A stretch of 64,000 bases of DNA from Clostridia bacterium (GCA_017461985.1 JAFTSA010000004.1:62001-126000); one strand, 5' to 3'. Counted from the first letter of the stretch, positions 1 through 9,698 are shown. The notes: generated from the letters alone by a model not told the origin. Made by a program: numbers and translations.

Positions 1-1620
1 ACAGTACGAGTCGTTTTTCTTGGCGGTGTTGGCGAAATTGGCAAAAATATGACCGCCATTGAGTATGATGACGACATTATCATCGTGGACTGCGGGGTTG
101 AGTTTCCCCGAGACGACAGTCCTGGAATAGACGCAATAATCCCTGACGTCACTTATATAAGAGAAAATCTCCACAAACTTCGTGGCGTAGTTTTGACACA
201 CGGTCACGAGGACCATATCGGCGCACTGCCGTACTATGCAGAGGAGTTTGACACCCCCATCTACGGCACAGCCCTGACCCTTGGTCTTCTTTCAAGAAAA
301 ATGCAGGAGAAAAACGTGCCTGCAAGGATGAAAGAGGTCAAGGAGGGTGACAGAGTCACCCTTGGTTGCTTCACGGTGGAGTTTATCAAGGTGGCACACT
401 CAATGGCAGGTGCTTGCGCACTGTCAATCACAACACCTCTTGGTGTCATTTTTGTCACCGGTGACTACAAAATTGACCGTAGCCCCATTGACAACAAAAA
501 GACAAACCTTAAACGCATAAAAGAGATAGGCGACAAGGGTGTTATGCTGATGCTTGGTGAAAGCACCAACGTAGAAAGAAAGGGGCACTCCACCTCAGAA
601 AAAATCGTAGGTCAAGGTCTTGACCACATTTTCAGTGAAAACCCTGACAAGCGCATTGTCATATCCTGTTTTTCATCAAGCAACTACCGTGTGCAACAGA
701 TTTTGTGGCTGGCAGAGAAGTACAAGCGCAAAGTCTATCTTGCAGGCAGAAGTATGAAGAGCATAGTTGACGTGGCGTCAAAGGTGGGTGAGTTGAAAAT
801 CCCCAAAGGCGTCATAGTTGACGGCGTAGGCAACACCAAGCCTGAAAAACTTGTTATTATCGCAACAGGCACACAGGGTGAGCCGGACAGCGCACTTTCA
901 AAACTTTCAAAGGACGACTTCGGCAAGGGCATATCTCTTGGCGAAAAGGACGTGGTTGTGCTTTCATCAACCCCTATCCCCGGCAACGAGAAGTCAGTGT
1001 ATCAAGTCATCAACAACCTGTTCCGTCAAGGGGCAAAAGTGGTGTATGACTCTATGAACGACGTCCACGTTTCAGGCCACGCCTATGAAGATGAACTTCG
1101 CACTATGCTTGAAACTGTTCGTCCCAGATTCTTTATGCCCGTGCACGGTGAATATCGTCATCAATACAAGCACGTAGAGTTGGCGGTTGAAAGTGGCGTA
1201 CCCGTGAAAAACACCGCAATCCCCAACGTAGGTGAGGTGTGGGGAGTCAACCACAACAGCCTTCGTCAACACTCCAACGTCACCGCAGGCAACGTGTACG
1301 TTGACGGCGACATTATCGAGGACGGAAACGGCATTGTCCGTGATAGACGCAGTCTTGCTGAATACGGCATCCTCATCGTCCTTGTAGGCTACAACAACAA
1401 AACCCACAGCATTGACGGGGATATTGAGATTATCCCTCGAGGCGTCAACGTGACTGATGAAAAGCGTCTTGACATAATCCGCGCCATCAACAAAGCGGTC
1501 AGTGAGGACGAAAGTCACAACTTATTTGAAATTACGGGAGCAGTGAAAAAGGCTGTTCGCAAGCAATTCTATCGCGACAGACAATTCCCAATCGTAGTTC
1601 CCGTGGTTATAGAGGACTGA
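1..1620 (+). CDS. rnjA: Ribonuclease J (5' end outside window)
   Basis: This is a metallo-beta-lactamase/beta-CASP ribonuclease that matures and degrades RNA in the cytoplasm by endonuclease and 5'-3' exonuclease action. The reading frame is open from base 1: the first codons read TVRVVFLGGVGEIGKNM, the typical RNase J start, so the true start codon lies just upstream and the ATG at 49 is internal. The metal-binding motif HGHEDH is encoded at 199-216. The C-terminal part carries the RNase J extension, including an HGEYRH motif near 1144 that belongs to the beta-CASP/metal site. The stop at 1618-1620 is followed after one base by the next gene, so the two are cotranscribed. The assignment as RNase J is firm; whether it is the J1 or J2 paralogue cannot be told from one copy. 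Confidence 0.95.
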   Translation, partial: TVRVVFLGGVGEIGKNMTAIEYDDDIIIVDCGVEFPRDDSPGIDAIIPDVTYIRENLHKLRGVVLTHGHEDHIGALPYYAEEFDTPIYGTALTLGLLSRKMQEKNVPARMKEVKEGDRVTLGCFTVEFIKVAHSMAGACALSITTPLGVIFVTGDYKIDRSPIDNKKTNLKRIKEIGDKGVMLMLGESTNVERKGHSTSEKIVGQGLDHIFSENPDKRIVISCFSSSNYRVQQILWLAEKYKRKVYLAGRSMKSIVDVASKVGELKIPKGVIVDGVGNTKPEKLVIIATGTQGEPDSALSKLSKDDFGKGISLGEKDVVVLSSTPIPGNEKSVYQVINNLFRQGAKVVYDSMNDVHVSGHAYEDELRTMLETVRPRFFMPVHGEYRHQYKHVELAVESGVPVKNTAIPNVGEVWGVNHNSLRQHSNVTAGNVYVDGDIIEDGNGIVRDRRSLAEYGILIVLVGYNNKTHSIDGDIEIIPRGVNVTDEKRLDIIRAINKAVSEDESHNLFEITGAVKKAVRKQFYRDRQFPIVVPVVIED

Positions 1621-1621
1621 T

Positions 1622-2704
1622 ATGCACAGAAAGCCTATAATTCTCATTTTGACAAGCCGTGATGAAAGGGCAGGTCTTTCCAAAAACCTTGCAGACTCCA
1701 TCAAAAAAATCGGCACGCACAACGTGGTTGTCATCAGCGATGACAAGTATAGTTCTAGACAAAAGACCTCAAGGCTTGACAGACTTGTACAAATGCAAGA
1801 GGACTATCAACAAATCCTTGTGGAGAAATCCCGCAAGATAAAGTCAGGCAAGAAAGGAGTGAAATCGGGCAGAGCATTCCGCATTTCAAACGCAGTCAAA
1901 CGCTATCGTCCGGAACTTGTCCTTGCAGTGACACCCTACGCCTATTTCGCCCTCACCGAAGCAAAGAGAAAGGCAGGTTTTTCAACTGCAATCTTTTACG
2001 TGATGCCTTATTTTGTCCTTGACAAGCAATCCTATGGCGACGTGGACAGCACCTTCATCGTTGAAAACCAAGACGTCAAGAGTGCCCTTGTTGCACAAGG
2101 TGTGCCTTCAAGAAAGGTTATGACAATGGGGCTTCCGTACGATATTGAAAAGAAGACACCCCTTGAAGTTGCCGCACTGAAACAGGAGTTGGGACTCCCA
2201 AAAACAATGTCCGTATTTTTGAACGCAACCAAAAAGGACGGCGTTGAGGAACTTTTCCGTCTTCTCCTTGACCAAGGTGGCGTCATCAACACAGTCGTGT
2301 ATGCTGGTGACAACAAAATGGGAGGGGAACTTCGCCTTATTGCAGACGAATACAACGCCAACAACGTGGTCATTTTGCAAAGAGAAGAGCAAGTGGATGA
2401 ATATCTCACCGCCTGCGACACCGTCATCACCAAGTATGACATATCAACAATCTACAAGGCTTTCAAACTGGGCAAACCGGTCATCACATTTGGTGGCACA
2501 GCCCACGCAAATAGAGAGATTGACTATCTTGTCAGCCACGGCCTTGTCATGCACGCAAGAGAGAATCTTGAAATCGTAGGCCTCACATACAGACTTATCG
2601 AAACAGGGGTTGCCGCCACCTACGTCCGTGCAGGAGAGAAGTGGGTGGAAAACGCATCAATAGACAACATCGCCAATTATTTGGTCAGCTACATAGGATA
2701 CTAA
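1622..2704 (+). CDS. GT28-like glycosyltransferase (UgtP/MGDG-synthase type)
   Basis: This is a 360-residue protein with two Rossmann-like halves and no signal peptide. The N-terminal half starts with a beta strand (ILILTSRDERAG) and has a basic stretch around residues 70-90. The C-terminal half has the layout of a nucleotide-sugar donor domain: VVYAGDN, then VVILQ, a helix ending in ACDTVITK, and GKPVITFGG. This resembles the MurG/UgtP/MGDG-synthase family, which moves sugars onto lipids at the inner membrane face. The ATG follows the rnjA stop by one base and the gene ends one base before the DUF512 gene, so it is translationally linked to both. The substrate is unknown; a processive glycolipid synthase is an inference from family resemblance only. 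Confidence 0.6.
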   Translation: MHRKPIILILTSRDERAGLSKNLADSIKKIGTHNVVVISDDKYSSRQKTSRLDRLVQMQEDYQQILVEKSRKIKSGKKGVKSGRAFRISNAVKRYRPELVLAVTPYAYFALTEAKRKAGFSTAIFYVMPYFVLDKQSYGDVDSTFIVENQDVKSALVAQGVPSRKVMTMGLPYDIEKKTPLEVAALKQELGLPKTMSVFLNATKKDGVEELFRLLLDQGGVINTVVYAGDNKMGGELRLIADEYNANNVVILQREEQVDEYLTACDTVITKYDISTIYKAFKLGKPVITFGGTAHANREIDYLVSHGLVMHARENLEIVGLTYRLIETGVAATYVRAGEKWVENASIDNIANYLVSYIGY

Positions 2705-2705
2705 A

Positions 2706-3983
2706 ATGCCAAAGATTTTGAACATATCCCCCCTTGCAAAAAAGCTGGGGTTAAACGTCGGTGACGAAGTGGTGGAGATAGGAGGATATCCTTGTCAGGA
2801 TATTCTTGACGTCCTCTATTTTGACAACGAGAAAAAGTTTGACGTGGTGGTGAATCGTGACGGCAAATTGAAAAAAATCAAAGTCCACAAAAAGGAAGGT
2901 CAATCCCTTGGAATAGAGTTTGAAGAGATGGAAGTCATACGTTGCAAAAACAAGTGCGTATTTTGCTTTGTTGACCAACTTCCCAAGGGGCTTCGTGACA
3001 CCTTGTACGTCAAGGACGATGACTATCGTCTCAGTTTCATCAGCGGTTGCTACGTGACGATGACCAACGTCACTGAGGCGGAAATTGAACGTATAATTCG
3101 TTTGAAACTTAGCCCTCTCTACATATCCGTCCACGCTTTCAACGACGACAAGAGAGTGGAACTTGTCAAAAATCCCAACACCAGAAACCTCATCAACGTT
3201 ATGAGAAGACTTGGTGAAAACGGCATTGAAATGCACACCCAACTGGTCATCGTGCCTGAACTTAATGACGGCGCAACCCTCATTGAAAGCATTGAGGGAT
3301 TGCACTCAGTTGAGGGAGTTCGCACCGTGGCAGTGGTGCCCGTAGGCATCACAGGACACCGTGACGGACTGAGCAAAATCCGCCCCGTAACAAAGGACGA
3401 GGCCGTTGAAACCATCGAGCACGTTGAGTGGCTCAACCAAAAGTTCGGCGGAGAATTTTGCTGGTGCTCAGACGAGTATTATTTGAAGGCAGAAAGAAAG
3501 ATGCCCGACTTCACTTTCTACGGCAACTTTGACCAAATTGAAAACGGAGTAGGCCTTGTAGCTGACTTCCAAGACAACCTTGACTTTGCCCTCAGTGAAA
3601 GTGAAGACAAGTGCTTCAATGGCAAAGCAACCCTGATTACAGGCAAGTCTTTTGAACCTGTCCTCAACGAGGAGAAAAAGAAGATAGAAGCAAAACTTGG
3701 ACTTAATCTATCCGTAAAAGGCATTTCAAACTCCTTTTTTGGCGAAAGCGTCACAGTTGCAGGCCTTGTTGTAGGCAGAGATATTTTGTCACAAGCAGTT
3801 GAAGAGGACACGGACGTCTACGTGATCCCTGACAATATGCTTCGTGAATTTACAACCACTTTCCTTGACGACACCACCGTCAATGAACTTGAATTGAAAC
3901 TTGGAAAACCCGTCCTTGTGGTTGCCCACAACGGTGGGGACGTGGTGCAAAAACTGACAGAATTTTTTGAGGCACACAAATGA
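2706..3983 (+). CDS. PDZ-like/radical SAM/DUF512 protein
   Basis: This 425-residue protein starts with a PDZ-like segment (about residues 1-60), followed by a radical SAM-like core and a DUF512 C-terminal domain. Cysteines C80, C84 and C87 (CKNKCVFCF) form a CX3CX2C cluster suited to a 4Fe-4S centre, followed by the hallmark VDQLP. Proteins of this family are widespread in Clostridia and usually sit directly before der, as here. Their reaction is not established. The stop codon overlaps the der start (ATGA, 4 nt), so translation is coupled. Family membership is confident; function is unknown. Confidence 0.85.
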   Translation: MPKILNISPLAKKLGLNVGDEVVEIGGYPCQDILDVLYFDNEKKFDVVVNRDGKLKKIKVHKKEGQSLGIEFEEMEVIRCKNKCVFCFVDQLPKGLRDTLYVKDDDYRLSFISGCYVTMTNVTEAEIERIIRLKLSPLYISVHAFNDDKRVELVKNPNTRNLINVMRRLGENGIEMHTQLVIVPELNDGATLIESIEGLHSVEGVRTVAVVPVGITGHRDGLSKIRPVTKDEAVETIEHVEWLNQKFGGEFCWCSDEYYLKAERKMPDFTFYGNFDQIENGVGLVADFQDNLDFALSESEDKCFNGKATLITGKSFEPVLNEEKKKIEAKLGLNLSVKGISNSFFGESVTVAGLVVGRDILSQAVEEDTDVYVIPDNMLREFTTTFLDDTTVNELELKLGKPVLVVAHNGGDVVQKLTEFFEAHK

Positions 3984-5302
3984 GCGTAAAACCTTTGATT
4001 GCCGTAGTCGGCAGACCTAACGTTGGAAAATCAACCCTTTTCAATCGCCTTGTTGGCGAGCGTATTTCCATTGTCGAAAACACCCCCGGTGTCACCCGCG
4101 ATAGAGTGTATCGCGACGTTGAGTGGTGTGGCAAAGTTTTCACAATGATAGACACAGGCGGTCTTGAACTGAAGAGCGAAGACGAGATGTGGGGACACAT
4201 CCGCACCCAAGTTGAGATTGCAGTGGAAGCCGCAGACGCAGTCCTTTACGTTGTGGACGGAAAGACAGGTCTCACCCTTGATGACCAAACCATCACCAAC
4301 TTCCTCCGCAAGACAGACAAGCCCGTTATCCTTGCCGTCAACAAGTTGGACAACAACGAAACCCACGTCCTTTACGATTTCTACGCCCTTGGTTTTGGTG
4401 AGCCTTACGGCATTTCAGCAGAGCAAGGCAAAGGCCTTGGTGACCTTCTTGACGCCATCGTTGAAACCGTTGACGCAGTGCCTCACGAGGACGAGCCCGA
4501 CAGATTGAAGATTGCCATCGTAGGCAAGCCCAACGCAGGCAAGAGTTCACTGACAAACAAACTCCTTGGCTACAATCGTTGCATCGTCAGTGACATCGCA
4601 GGAACAACTCGTGACGCCATTGACACCGCTCTTGACATCGGTGATGACAAATATCTCATCATTGACACCGCAGGCATGCGCAAGAAGAAGGCAGTGGCAG
4701 ATGGTGAAGACGTTGAAAGATATTCAGTCATCCGCGCAATCCTTGCCATCCGCAGAGCAGACGTAGTGGTTATGGTGTGCGATGCAGAGGAAGGTATGAC
4801 CGAGCAAGACGTGAAGATTGCAGGCCTTGTTCACGAAGAAGGCAAGCCCTCAGTCATCGTGATGAACAAGTGGGACCTTGTTGACAAAGACACCTACACC
4901 CGTGAGCAATTTGAAAGAAAACTCCGTGAGGATTTGAAGTTTATGGACTACTACAAATCCCTCTACATTTCCGCAAAGACAGGCAAGAGAGCAGACGCAG
5001 TGCTCCCTGCATGCAAGGAAGTTGTGGCAGCGGCACGTAGAAGAATCCAAACAGGTCTTCTCAACGAAGTTTTGACAGAGGCAATCCGCATAAGCGAACC
5101 TCCTGCACGTCTTGGCAGAAAGTTGAAGATTTACTTCATCACCCAAGTGGCAGTGACACCCCCTACCTTCGTCATCAAGGTCAACGACCCCGAACTTATG
5201 CACTTCAGCTACAAGAGATACATTGAAAACTCCCTTCGCAAAAGTTTTGACTTCAAGGGCACCCCGATTCGTATACTGATAAGGAAGAATAGTGAAGACT
5301 AA
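3980..5302 (+). CDS. der: Ribosome biogenesis GTPase Der (EngA)
   Basis: Der is a double GTPase needed for 50S subunit maturation. Both G domains are visible: the first P-loop GRPNVGKST at residues 11-19 with DTGG and NKLD, and the second GKPNAGKSS at residues 182-190 with DTAGM and NKWD. The C-terminal third is the KH-like domain that docks on rRNA (it ends FKGTPIRILIRKNSED). The length of 440 residues matches the family. The ATG overlaps the DUF512 stop by 4 nt. Confidence is very high. Confidence 0.97.
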   Translation: MSVKPLIAVVGRPNVGKSTLFNRLVGERISIVENTPGVTRDRVYRDVEWCGKVFTMIDTGGLELKSEDEMWGHIRTQVEIAVEAADAVLYVVDGKTGLTLDDQTITNFLRKTDKPVILAVNKLDNNETHVLYDFYALGFGEPYGISAEQGKGLGDLLDAIVETVDAVPHEDEPDRLKIAIVGKPNAGKSSLTNKLLGYNRCIVSDIAGTTRDAIDTALDIGDDKYLIIDTAGMRKKKAVADGEDVERYSVIRAILAIRRADVVVMVCDAEEGMTEQDVKIAGLVHEEGKPSVIVMNKWDLVDKDTYTREQFERKLREDLKFMDYYKSLYISAKTGKRADAVLPACKEVVAAARRRIQTGLLNEVLTEAIRISEPPARLGRKLKIYFITQVAVTPPTFVIKVNDPELMHFSYKRYIENSLRKSFDFKGTPIRILIRKNSED

Positions 5303-5320
5303 CCGTCTTTTAGGAGATAT

Positions 5321-6613
5321 ATGGAATATTCCCAATATGATCAAAATGAACTGGTGAAGATGCTTGACGAAGAGCGCAAAGCTTTCAAGCAACTTCAAAA
5401 GAGAGATATATCCGTCGATATGACAAGAGGCCGTCCTGAATCAAGCCAACTGGACGTTAGTATGCCTATGCTTGAAAACGCAGGTGGCTATAACTACGTT
5501 ATAGACGGCGTTGACACAAGAAACTACGGCGGACTTCAAGGCATCAAACCCGCCCGCGAACTCTTTGCATCAATCATGGGTTGCAAGGATGATGAAGTCA
5601 TCGTGGCAGACGGCAGTTCTCTTGACCTTATGTACACCGTTGTCCAATTCGCAATGCAATTTGGTGTCCTCGGCTCAACCCCTTGGAACAAACTGAAAAA
5701 GGTGAAATTCATCTGTCTTACCCCCGGCTATGACAGACATTTTTCAATCTGCGAGCGTCTTGGCATAGAGATGATAGCAGTCCGCATGCGCGGTGACGGC
5801 CCTGATATGAATATCATTGAAAGCCTTGTCCGTGACGACGACTCAGTCAAGGGCATTTGGTGTGTGCCCAAGTACAGCAACCCCTCGGGCATCACCTTCT
5901 CAGACAAGGTTGTAGAGCGCCTTGCCACAATGAAGACAGCGGCAAGTGATTTCCGCATTTTCTGGGATAATGCTTACGTTGTCCACGACCTTTACGACAA
6001 GGGTGACAAACTGAAAAACATCTTTGATGTGGCAAGAAAGGCAGGCACACTTGACCGCATTTACGCCTTCACGTCCACTTCAAAAATCACCTTTGCAGGC
6101 AGTGGACTTGCAGTGTTTGCATCCTCAGTTGACAACGTAAATGCCATCACCAACGAACTTTTCTACAAGACCATCGGCCCCAACAAAATCAATCAAGTGA
6201 TGCACGTAAACTTCTTGAAAGACCTGTCAAACGTCAAGGCAATTATGAAGCGTCACGCCGAAATTTTGCGTCCTAAGTTTGAACTTTTCAATGAAAAGAT
6301 GACCGCAGTATTTGAGGGTGACCGCTACGTCACATGGAGTAGACCCCGTGGAGGATACTTCGTATCCTTGGACGTCAAAACCTGCGCAAAACGTGTTGTA
6401 GAGTTGTCCGCAGAAGCAGGAGTCAAGTTCACTCCCGCAGGCTCGTCTTTCCCATATCACATTGACGACCTTGATGAAAACATCCGCATCGCACCCTCCG
6501 TGCCCACTCTTGAAGAGATGGACTATGCAGTGGACGTCCTCATCAGCGCAATCAAGCAAGCCCGTATGGAACTTGTCCTCCGCAAGATATACCACTACGA
6601 CGCCCGCGCATAA
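5321..6613 (+). CDS. PLP-dependent aminotransferase, aspartate aminotransferase subgroup Ic type
   Basis: This is a 430-residue fold-type I aminotransferase. The Schiff-base lysine is K255 in the STSKITFAGSG motif, the substrate-carboxylate arginine is likely in ENIRIAPS near the C-terminus, and the NPSG motif (PKYSNPSGI) lies in the central part. The N-terminal MTRGRPES and the IDGVDTRNYGG segment fit the PF12897 group, for which aspartate aminotransferase activity has been described. It would interconvert aspartate/2-oxoglutarate and oxaloacetate/glutamate in the cytosol. An AGGAGAT ribosome binding site lies 7 bases before the ATG. It is the last gene of the rnjA operon and is followed by a terminator at 6661-6690. 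The exact substrate is inferred. Confidence 0.8.
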   Translation: MEYSQYDQNELVKMLDEERKAFKQLQKRDISVDMTRGRPESSQLDVSMPMLENAGGYNYVIDGVDTRNYGGLQGIKPARELFASIMGCKDDEVIVADGSSLDLMYTVVQFAMQFGVLGSTPWNKLKKVKFICLTPGYDRHFSICERLGIEMIAVRMRGDGPDMNIIESLVRDDDSVKGIWCVPKYSNPSGITFSDKVVERLATMKTAASDFRIFWDNAYVVHDLYDKGDKLKNIFDVARKAGTLDRIYAFTSTSKITFAGSGLAVFASSVDNVNAITNELFYKTIGPNKINQVMHVNFLKDLSNVKAIMKRHAEILRPKFELFNEKMTAVFEGDRYVTWSRPRGGYFVSLDVKTCAKRVVELSAEAGVKFTPAGSSFPYHIDDLDENIRIAPSVPTLEEMDYAVDVLISAIKQARMELVLRKIYHYDARA

Positions 6614-6660
6614 GCGGATAGTGTAAAGACAAAAACAATACAAAAACAAACCATAATATC

Positions 6661-6690
6661 AAACGCATCGAAAGGTGCGTTTTATTTTTT
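6661..6690 (+). terminator. Rho-independent terminator after the aminotransferase gene
   Basis: A 7-bp stem (AAACGCA at 6661-6667, TGCGTTT at 6676-6682) with an 8-nt loop runs into a T-rich tail. It separates the rnjA operon from spoIVA. Confidence 0.8.
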
Positions 6691-6691
6691 G

Positions 6692-6720
6692 TCATAGTGC
6701 GGAAACTGTGTGCATAAGGT
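6692..6720 (+). promoter_or_regulatory. Candidate sigma-E promoter of spoIVA
   Basis: TCATAGT (6692-6698) matches the sigma-E -35 consensus KMATATT at six of seven positions. It is followed after 14 nt by CATAAGGT (6713-6720), which keeps the CATA and final T of the -10 consensus CATACAMT. Known biology: spoIVA is transcribed by sigma-E in the mother cell. The match is by eye and needs expression data. Confidence 0.5.
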
Positions 6721-6745
6721 TATACAAAGAAAAATGGAGGACTTT

Positions 6746-8224
6746 ATGGACAAATTTGACCTTTACCGTGACATAGCAACCCGTACGGGCGGAGAAGTGT
6801 ATGTTGGAGTTGTCGGTCCGGTGAGGACGGGCAAATCCACTTTTATCAAGCAATTTATGAGTGAAATCGCCTTGTCGGGCATAGAAAACCCCGATGCAAG
6901 GCAACGGACCATTGATGAATTGCCCCAGTCTGCAGACGGCAAAACCATTATGACAACCCAACCGAAATTCGTGCCAAACGAGGCGGTGAAGGTGTGTTTT
7001 GGTGATGGAATCAACGTGAAGATGCGCCTCATCGACTGCGTAGGCTATATGGTTGACGGCGCACTTGGCGGTGCAGAAGAAGGCAAAGAGCGTATGGTGC
7101 GCACCCCTTGGAGCGATGATGAAATGCCTTTTTCAAAGGCGGCGGAGATTGGCACGGACAAGGTCATACGTGACCACTCAACAATCGCCCTTGCTATCAC
7201 CACAGACGGCAGTTTCACGGACATTTCAAGAGGCGAATACGAGCCTGCCGAGGAAAAGGTGATTGCAGAGCTCAAAGCCACCACAAAACCCTTTGCAATC
7301 ATACTCAACGTAAGAGATGAAAACGCCCCTCACGTTGAAGGATTGAAGGAGAGCCTTGAGGCAAAATACGATGCCCCCGTCATAGTCAAAAACGCCCTCA
7401 AAATGGATGAGAGTGACATAAGTGAAATTATGGAAAACATACTCCTTGAATTTGGCGCAAGGACAGTGGATTTTGTCCTGCCCAAATGGGTGCAAGCGCT
7501 GGATATTGACAACTATGTTGTCAAAGAGTTGATTTCAAGGGCAAAATCCTTTGCCGATGAACTGACCAAAATGAAGGACTACGAGCGTCTTGACGGCCAC
7601 TTTGAAGATGCTGAATATTGGCTAACTCCTTCAAAGGTCAACCTGGACACCGCCACAGGCAAAATCACCGTCAATTTGAGCCCAAAAGAAGACGTCTTCG
7701 TCAGGGTGCTAAACGACGAATGTGGCATAGGCGTCGAGGATCAACTTGGCCTTTATCTTGCAGTCCGTGATATGGCGTATGCTCGCGAGAAAACCGCCCG
7801 AATTTTGTCCGCTCTTGATCAAGTTGATGCGGTGGGCTACGGCATAGTTGCCCCTGACCTTAGTGATATGGAATTGAAAGAGCCCGAAATCATCCGTCAA
7901 GGCCAACAATACGGCGTCAAACTCCGTGCATCCGCCCCATCACTCCACATTATGAAAGTGGACGTAGAAACCGAGGTCAGCCCCATTGTAGGCACCGAGC
8001 AACAAAGTGAAGAGTTGGTGTCCAATATGCTCAGTGACTTTGCGGAAAACAAACAAGCAATATGGCAGACCAACATTTTTGGACGGTCATTATCCTCCTT
8101 GGTTGCAGATGGAATTATGAGCAAACTTGCCTCAGTGCCTGCCGAGGCGGAAGTCAAACTGAAAAAGACTCTTGGCAGAATTGTCAACGAGGGCAAGGGC
8201 GGAGTCATCTGCATACTTCTTTGA
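6746..8224 (+). CDS. spoIVA: Stage IV sporulation protein A (spore coat ATPase)
   Basis: SpoIVA is the ATP-hydrolysing protein that polymerises on the outer forespore membrane and forms the basement layer of the spore coat. The Walker A motif GPVRTGKST covers residues 24-32 with K30, the same position as in Bacillus subtilis. An in-frame start 12 codons upstream (6710) exists, but GGAGG at 6736-6740 sits five bases before the ATG at 6746. That start gives 492 residues, equal to the B. subtilis protein, so 6746 is preferred. The C-terminus ends GGVICILL, the conserved end that interacts with SpoVM and SpoVID. A perfect hairpin terminator follows. This gene is strong evidence for an endospore former. 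Confidence 0.96.
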   Translation: MDKFDLYRDIATRTGGEVYVGVVGPVRTGKSTFIKQFMSEIALSGIENPDARQRTIDELPQSADGKTIMTTQPKFVPNEAVKVCFGDGINVKMRLIDCVGYMVDGALGGAEEGKERMVRTPWSDDEMPFSKAAEIGTDKVIRDHSTIALAITTDGSFTDISRGEYEPAEEKVIAELKATTKPFAIILNVRDENAPHVEGLKESLEAKYDAPVIVKNALKMDESDISEIMENILLEFGARTVDFVLPKWVQALDIDNYVVKELISRAKSFADELTKMKDYERLDGHFEDAEYWLTPSKVNLDTATGKITVNLSPKEDVFVRVLNDECGIGVEDQLGLYLAVRDMAYAREKTARILSALDQVDAVGYGIVAPDLSDMELKEPEIIRQGQQYGVKLRASAPSLHIMKVDVETEVSPIVGTEQQSEELVSNMLSDFAENKQAIWQTNIFGRSLSSLVADGIMSKLASVPAEAEVKLKKTLGRIVNEGKGGVICILL

Positions 8225-8251
8225 CCACCGTTTGCAAAAGATGAGGATTTT

Positions 8252-8284
8252 CAACCACGCTAAAAGCGTGGTTGTTTTATTTTG
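8252..8284 (+). terminator. Terminator after spoIVA
   Basis: A perfect 9-bp stem (CAACCACGC 8252-8260, GCGTGGTTG 8266-8274) with a TAAAA loop is followed by TTTTATTTT. Confidence 0.93.
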
Positions 8285-8287
8285 CTA

Positions 8288-8316
8288 TTTACAAAACGGA
8301 TATATGTTGCTATAAT
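8288..8316 (+). promoter_or_regulatory. Sigma-A promoter of the flavodoxin-like gene
   Basis: TTTACA (8288-8293), a 17-nt spacer and a consensus TATAAT (8311-8316) lie about 30 bases before the start codon. Confidence 0.75.
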
Positions 8317-8345
8317 GTTTTCACCAAAGGCAAAAGGAAACAACT

Positions 8346-9698
8346 ATGAAGATTTTGGTATTAAACGGAAGCCCCAAGGGGCAAAACAGCGTCACTTTGC
8401 AGTACGTGAAGTATCTTGCAAAGATTTCAAAAAACCATGAAAAATTGCGTGCGGATTTTGACGTATTAGACGTAGGCAAAACCGTCTATTCCTTGTCAAA
8501 ACCTGACAAATTGCAAGGGGTTTTAGACAGCATTGCATCAGCAGATATGCTGTTGTTTTCCTATCCCGTCTACACCTTTTTGGCCCCCTCACAACTGCAC
8601 AAATTCTTTGAAATCCTTCGTGACAATCACGTCGACCTCAGTGGCAAATACGTCACTCAACTGACCACTTCAAAGAAGTTTTATGACGTCACCGCCCATC
8701 GTGCCGTCCGCGATATGATTTTGTCACTAGGTGGCAAGTATATTGGTGGTTATTCGGCGGATATGGACGACCTTTTAAAGGAAGACCTTCGTGAAAACTT
8801 CGTCGAGTGGTGGAGATACGTCCATTTCCAAATAGAAAACGATATATACGAAAAGGCGGACGCCATCACTCCTCACCGTGAAACCTACATTTTCTCATCA
8901 ACACCAGTTGAAAAGAAAGGTGACAAGAAGATAATCGTAGTCACCGACAACACCGAAAACGCCAGCCTTATGGCTATGGTCACAGATTTTGTCAACCTTT
9001 GCCCTTATGATGTTGAAGTCATCGACTTGAAGAAAGACGGACCAAAGAGCGGTTGTAGAGGTTGCCTAAAATGCGCCGCAACAGGTGAGTGTGTCATCAA
9101 GGACGGCTTTGAAGATTTGCTCAACAACAAAATCAATCGTGCCGATGCAGTCATCATGGCGTTTGAGGTGACAATGCACACGGTGTCCTCCACCTTCAAA
9201 GCCTTCTTTGACAGACAATTTGTCAACGGCCATCGCCCTGTCACCGCAGGCAAACCCACCGCATACCTTGTCAGTGGCAGTTATGAAGGGGAATCCAATC
9301 TTCAAATGTACGTTGAGGCCAAGTCCGCAGTGGGTGGCAACATGAACGTAGGCGTTGTATGTGACGAAAGCGCAACCCTCACCGACCTTGAACAACTTGT
9401 GTCAAAACTGACCTACGCCCTTGAAAACTGTCTTACACCTCACAAGAATTTCTATGAGGTAGGCGGTATGCGCATCTTCCGTGATATGATATGGATTATG
9501 CGTGGTATTATGAAACTTGACTACGACTTCTACAAAAAGCAAGGTCTCCTTGATTTCCCCCAAAAGCAACGTGGCACAATGCTTGCGATGAAATTCCTGG
9601 GCAAAGTGCTCAGGGTGAAGGCTCTTCAAAAGAAGATGCCCAATATGCTTGAAGAGGGTATGTTGATGCCTTATCAAAAGTTGACGAGGGAAGATTAA
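8346..9698 (+). CDS. Tandem flavodoxin-like NAD(P)H:FMN reductase-type protein
   Basis: This 450-residue protein seems to hold two flavodoxin-like folds in a row. The first begins MKILVLNGSPKG, the typical FMN phosphate-binding start of NADPH-dependent FMN reductases. The second begins near residue 195 (DKKIIVVTDNTENAS). It contains GCRGCLKCAATGECVIKDG, a cysteine-rich loop like that of iron-sulfur flavoproteins and multimeric flavodoxin WrbA relatives, and then DAVIMAFEVTMHTVSSTFKAFFDR. In the second unit the GSP-type phosphate loop is altered (TDNTENAS), so FMN binding there is uncertain. It has its own promoter and is monocistronic. The redox partner and substrate are unknown. Confidence 0.7.
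   Translation: MKILVLNGSPKGQNSVTLQYVKYLAKISKNHEKLRADFDVLDVGKTVYSLSKPDKLQGVLDSIASADMLLFSYPVYTFLAPSQLHKFFEILRDNHVDLSGKYVTQLTTSKKFYDVTAHRAVRDMILSLGGKYIGGYSADMDDLLKEDLRENFVEWWRYVHFQIENDIYEKADAITPHRETYIFSSTPVEKKGDKKIIVVTDNTENASLMAMVTDFVNLCPYDVEVIDLKKDGPKSGCRGCLKCAATGECVIKDGFEDLLNNKINRADAVIMAFEVTMHTVSSTFKAFFDRQFVNGHRPVTAGKPTAYLVSGSYEGESNLQMYVEAKSAVGGNMNVGVVCDESATLTDLEQLVSKLTYALENCLTPHKNFYEVGGMRIFRDMIWIMRGIMKLDYDFYKKQGLLDFPQKQRGTMLAMKFLGKVLRVKALQKKMPNMLEEGMLMPYQKLTRED

Noticed and set aside
1072..1518. Long antisense frames opposite rnjA and many other genes
   Set aside because: They are shadows caused by codon bias (frequent GAC GTC and CTT codons); none has a ribosome binding site or a credible protein.
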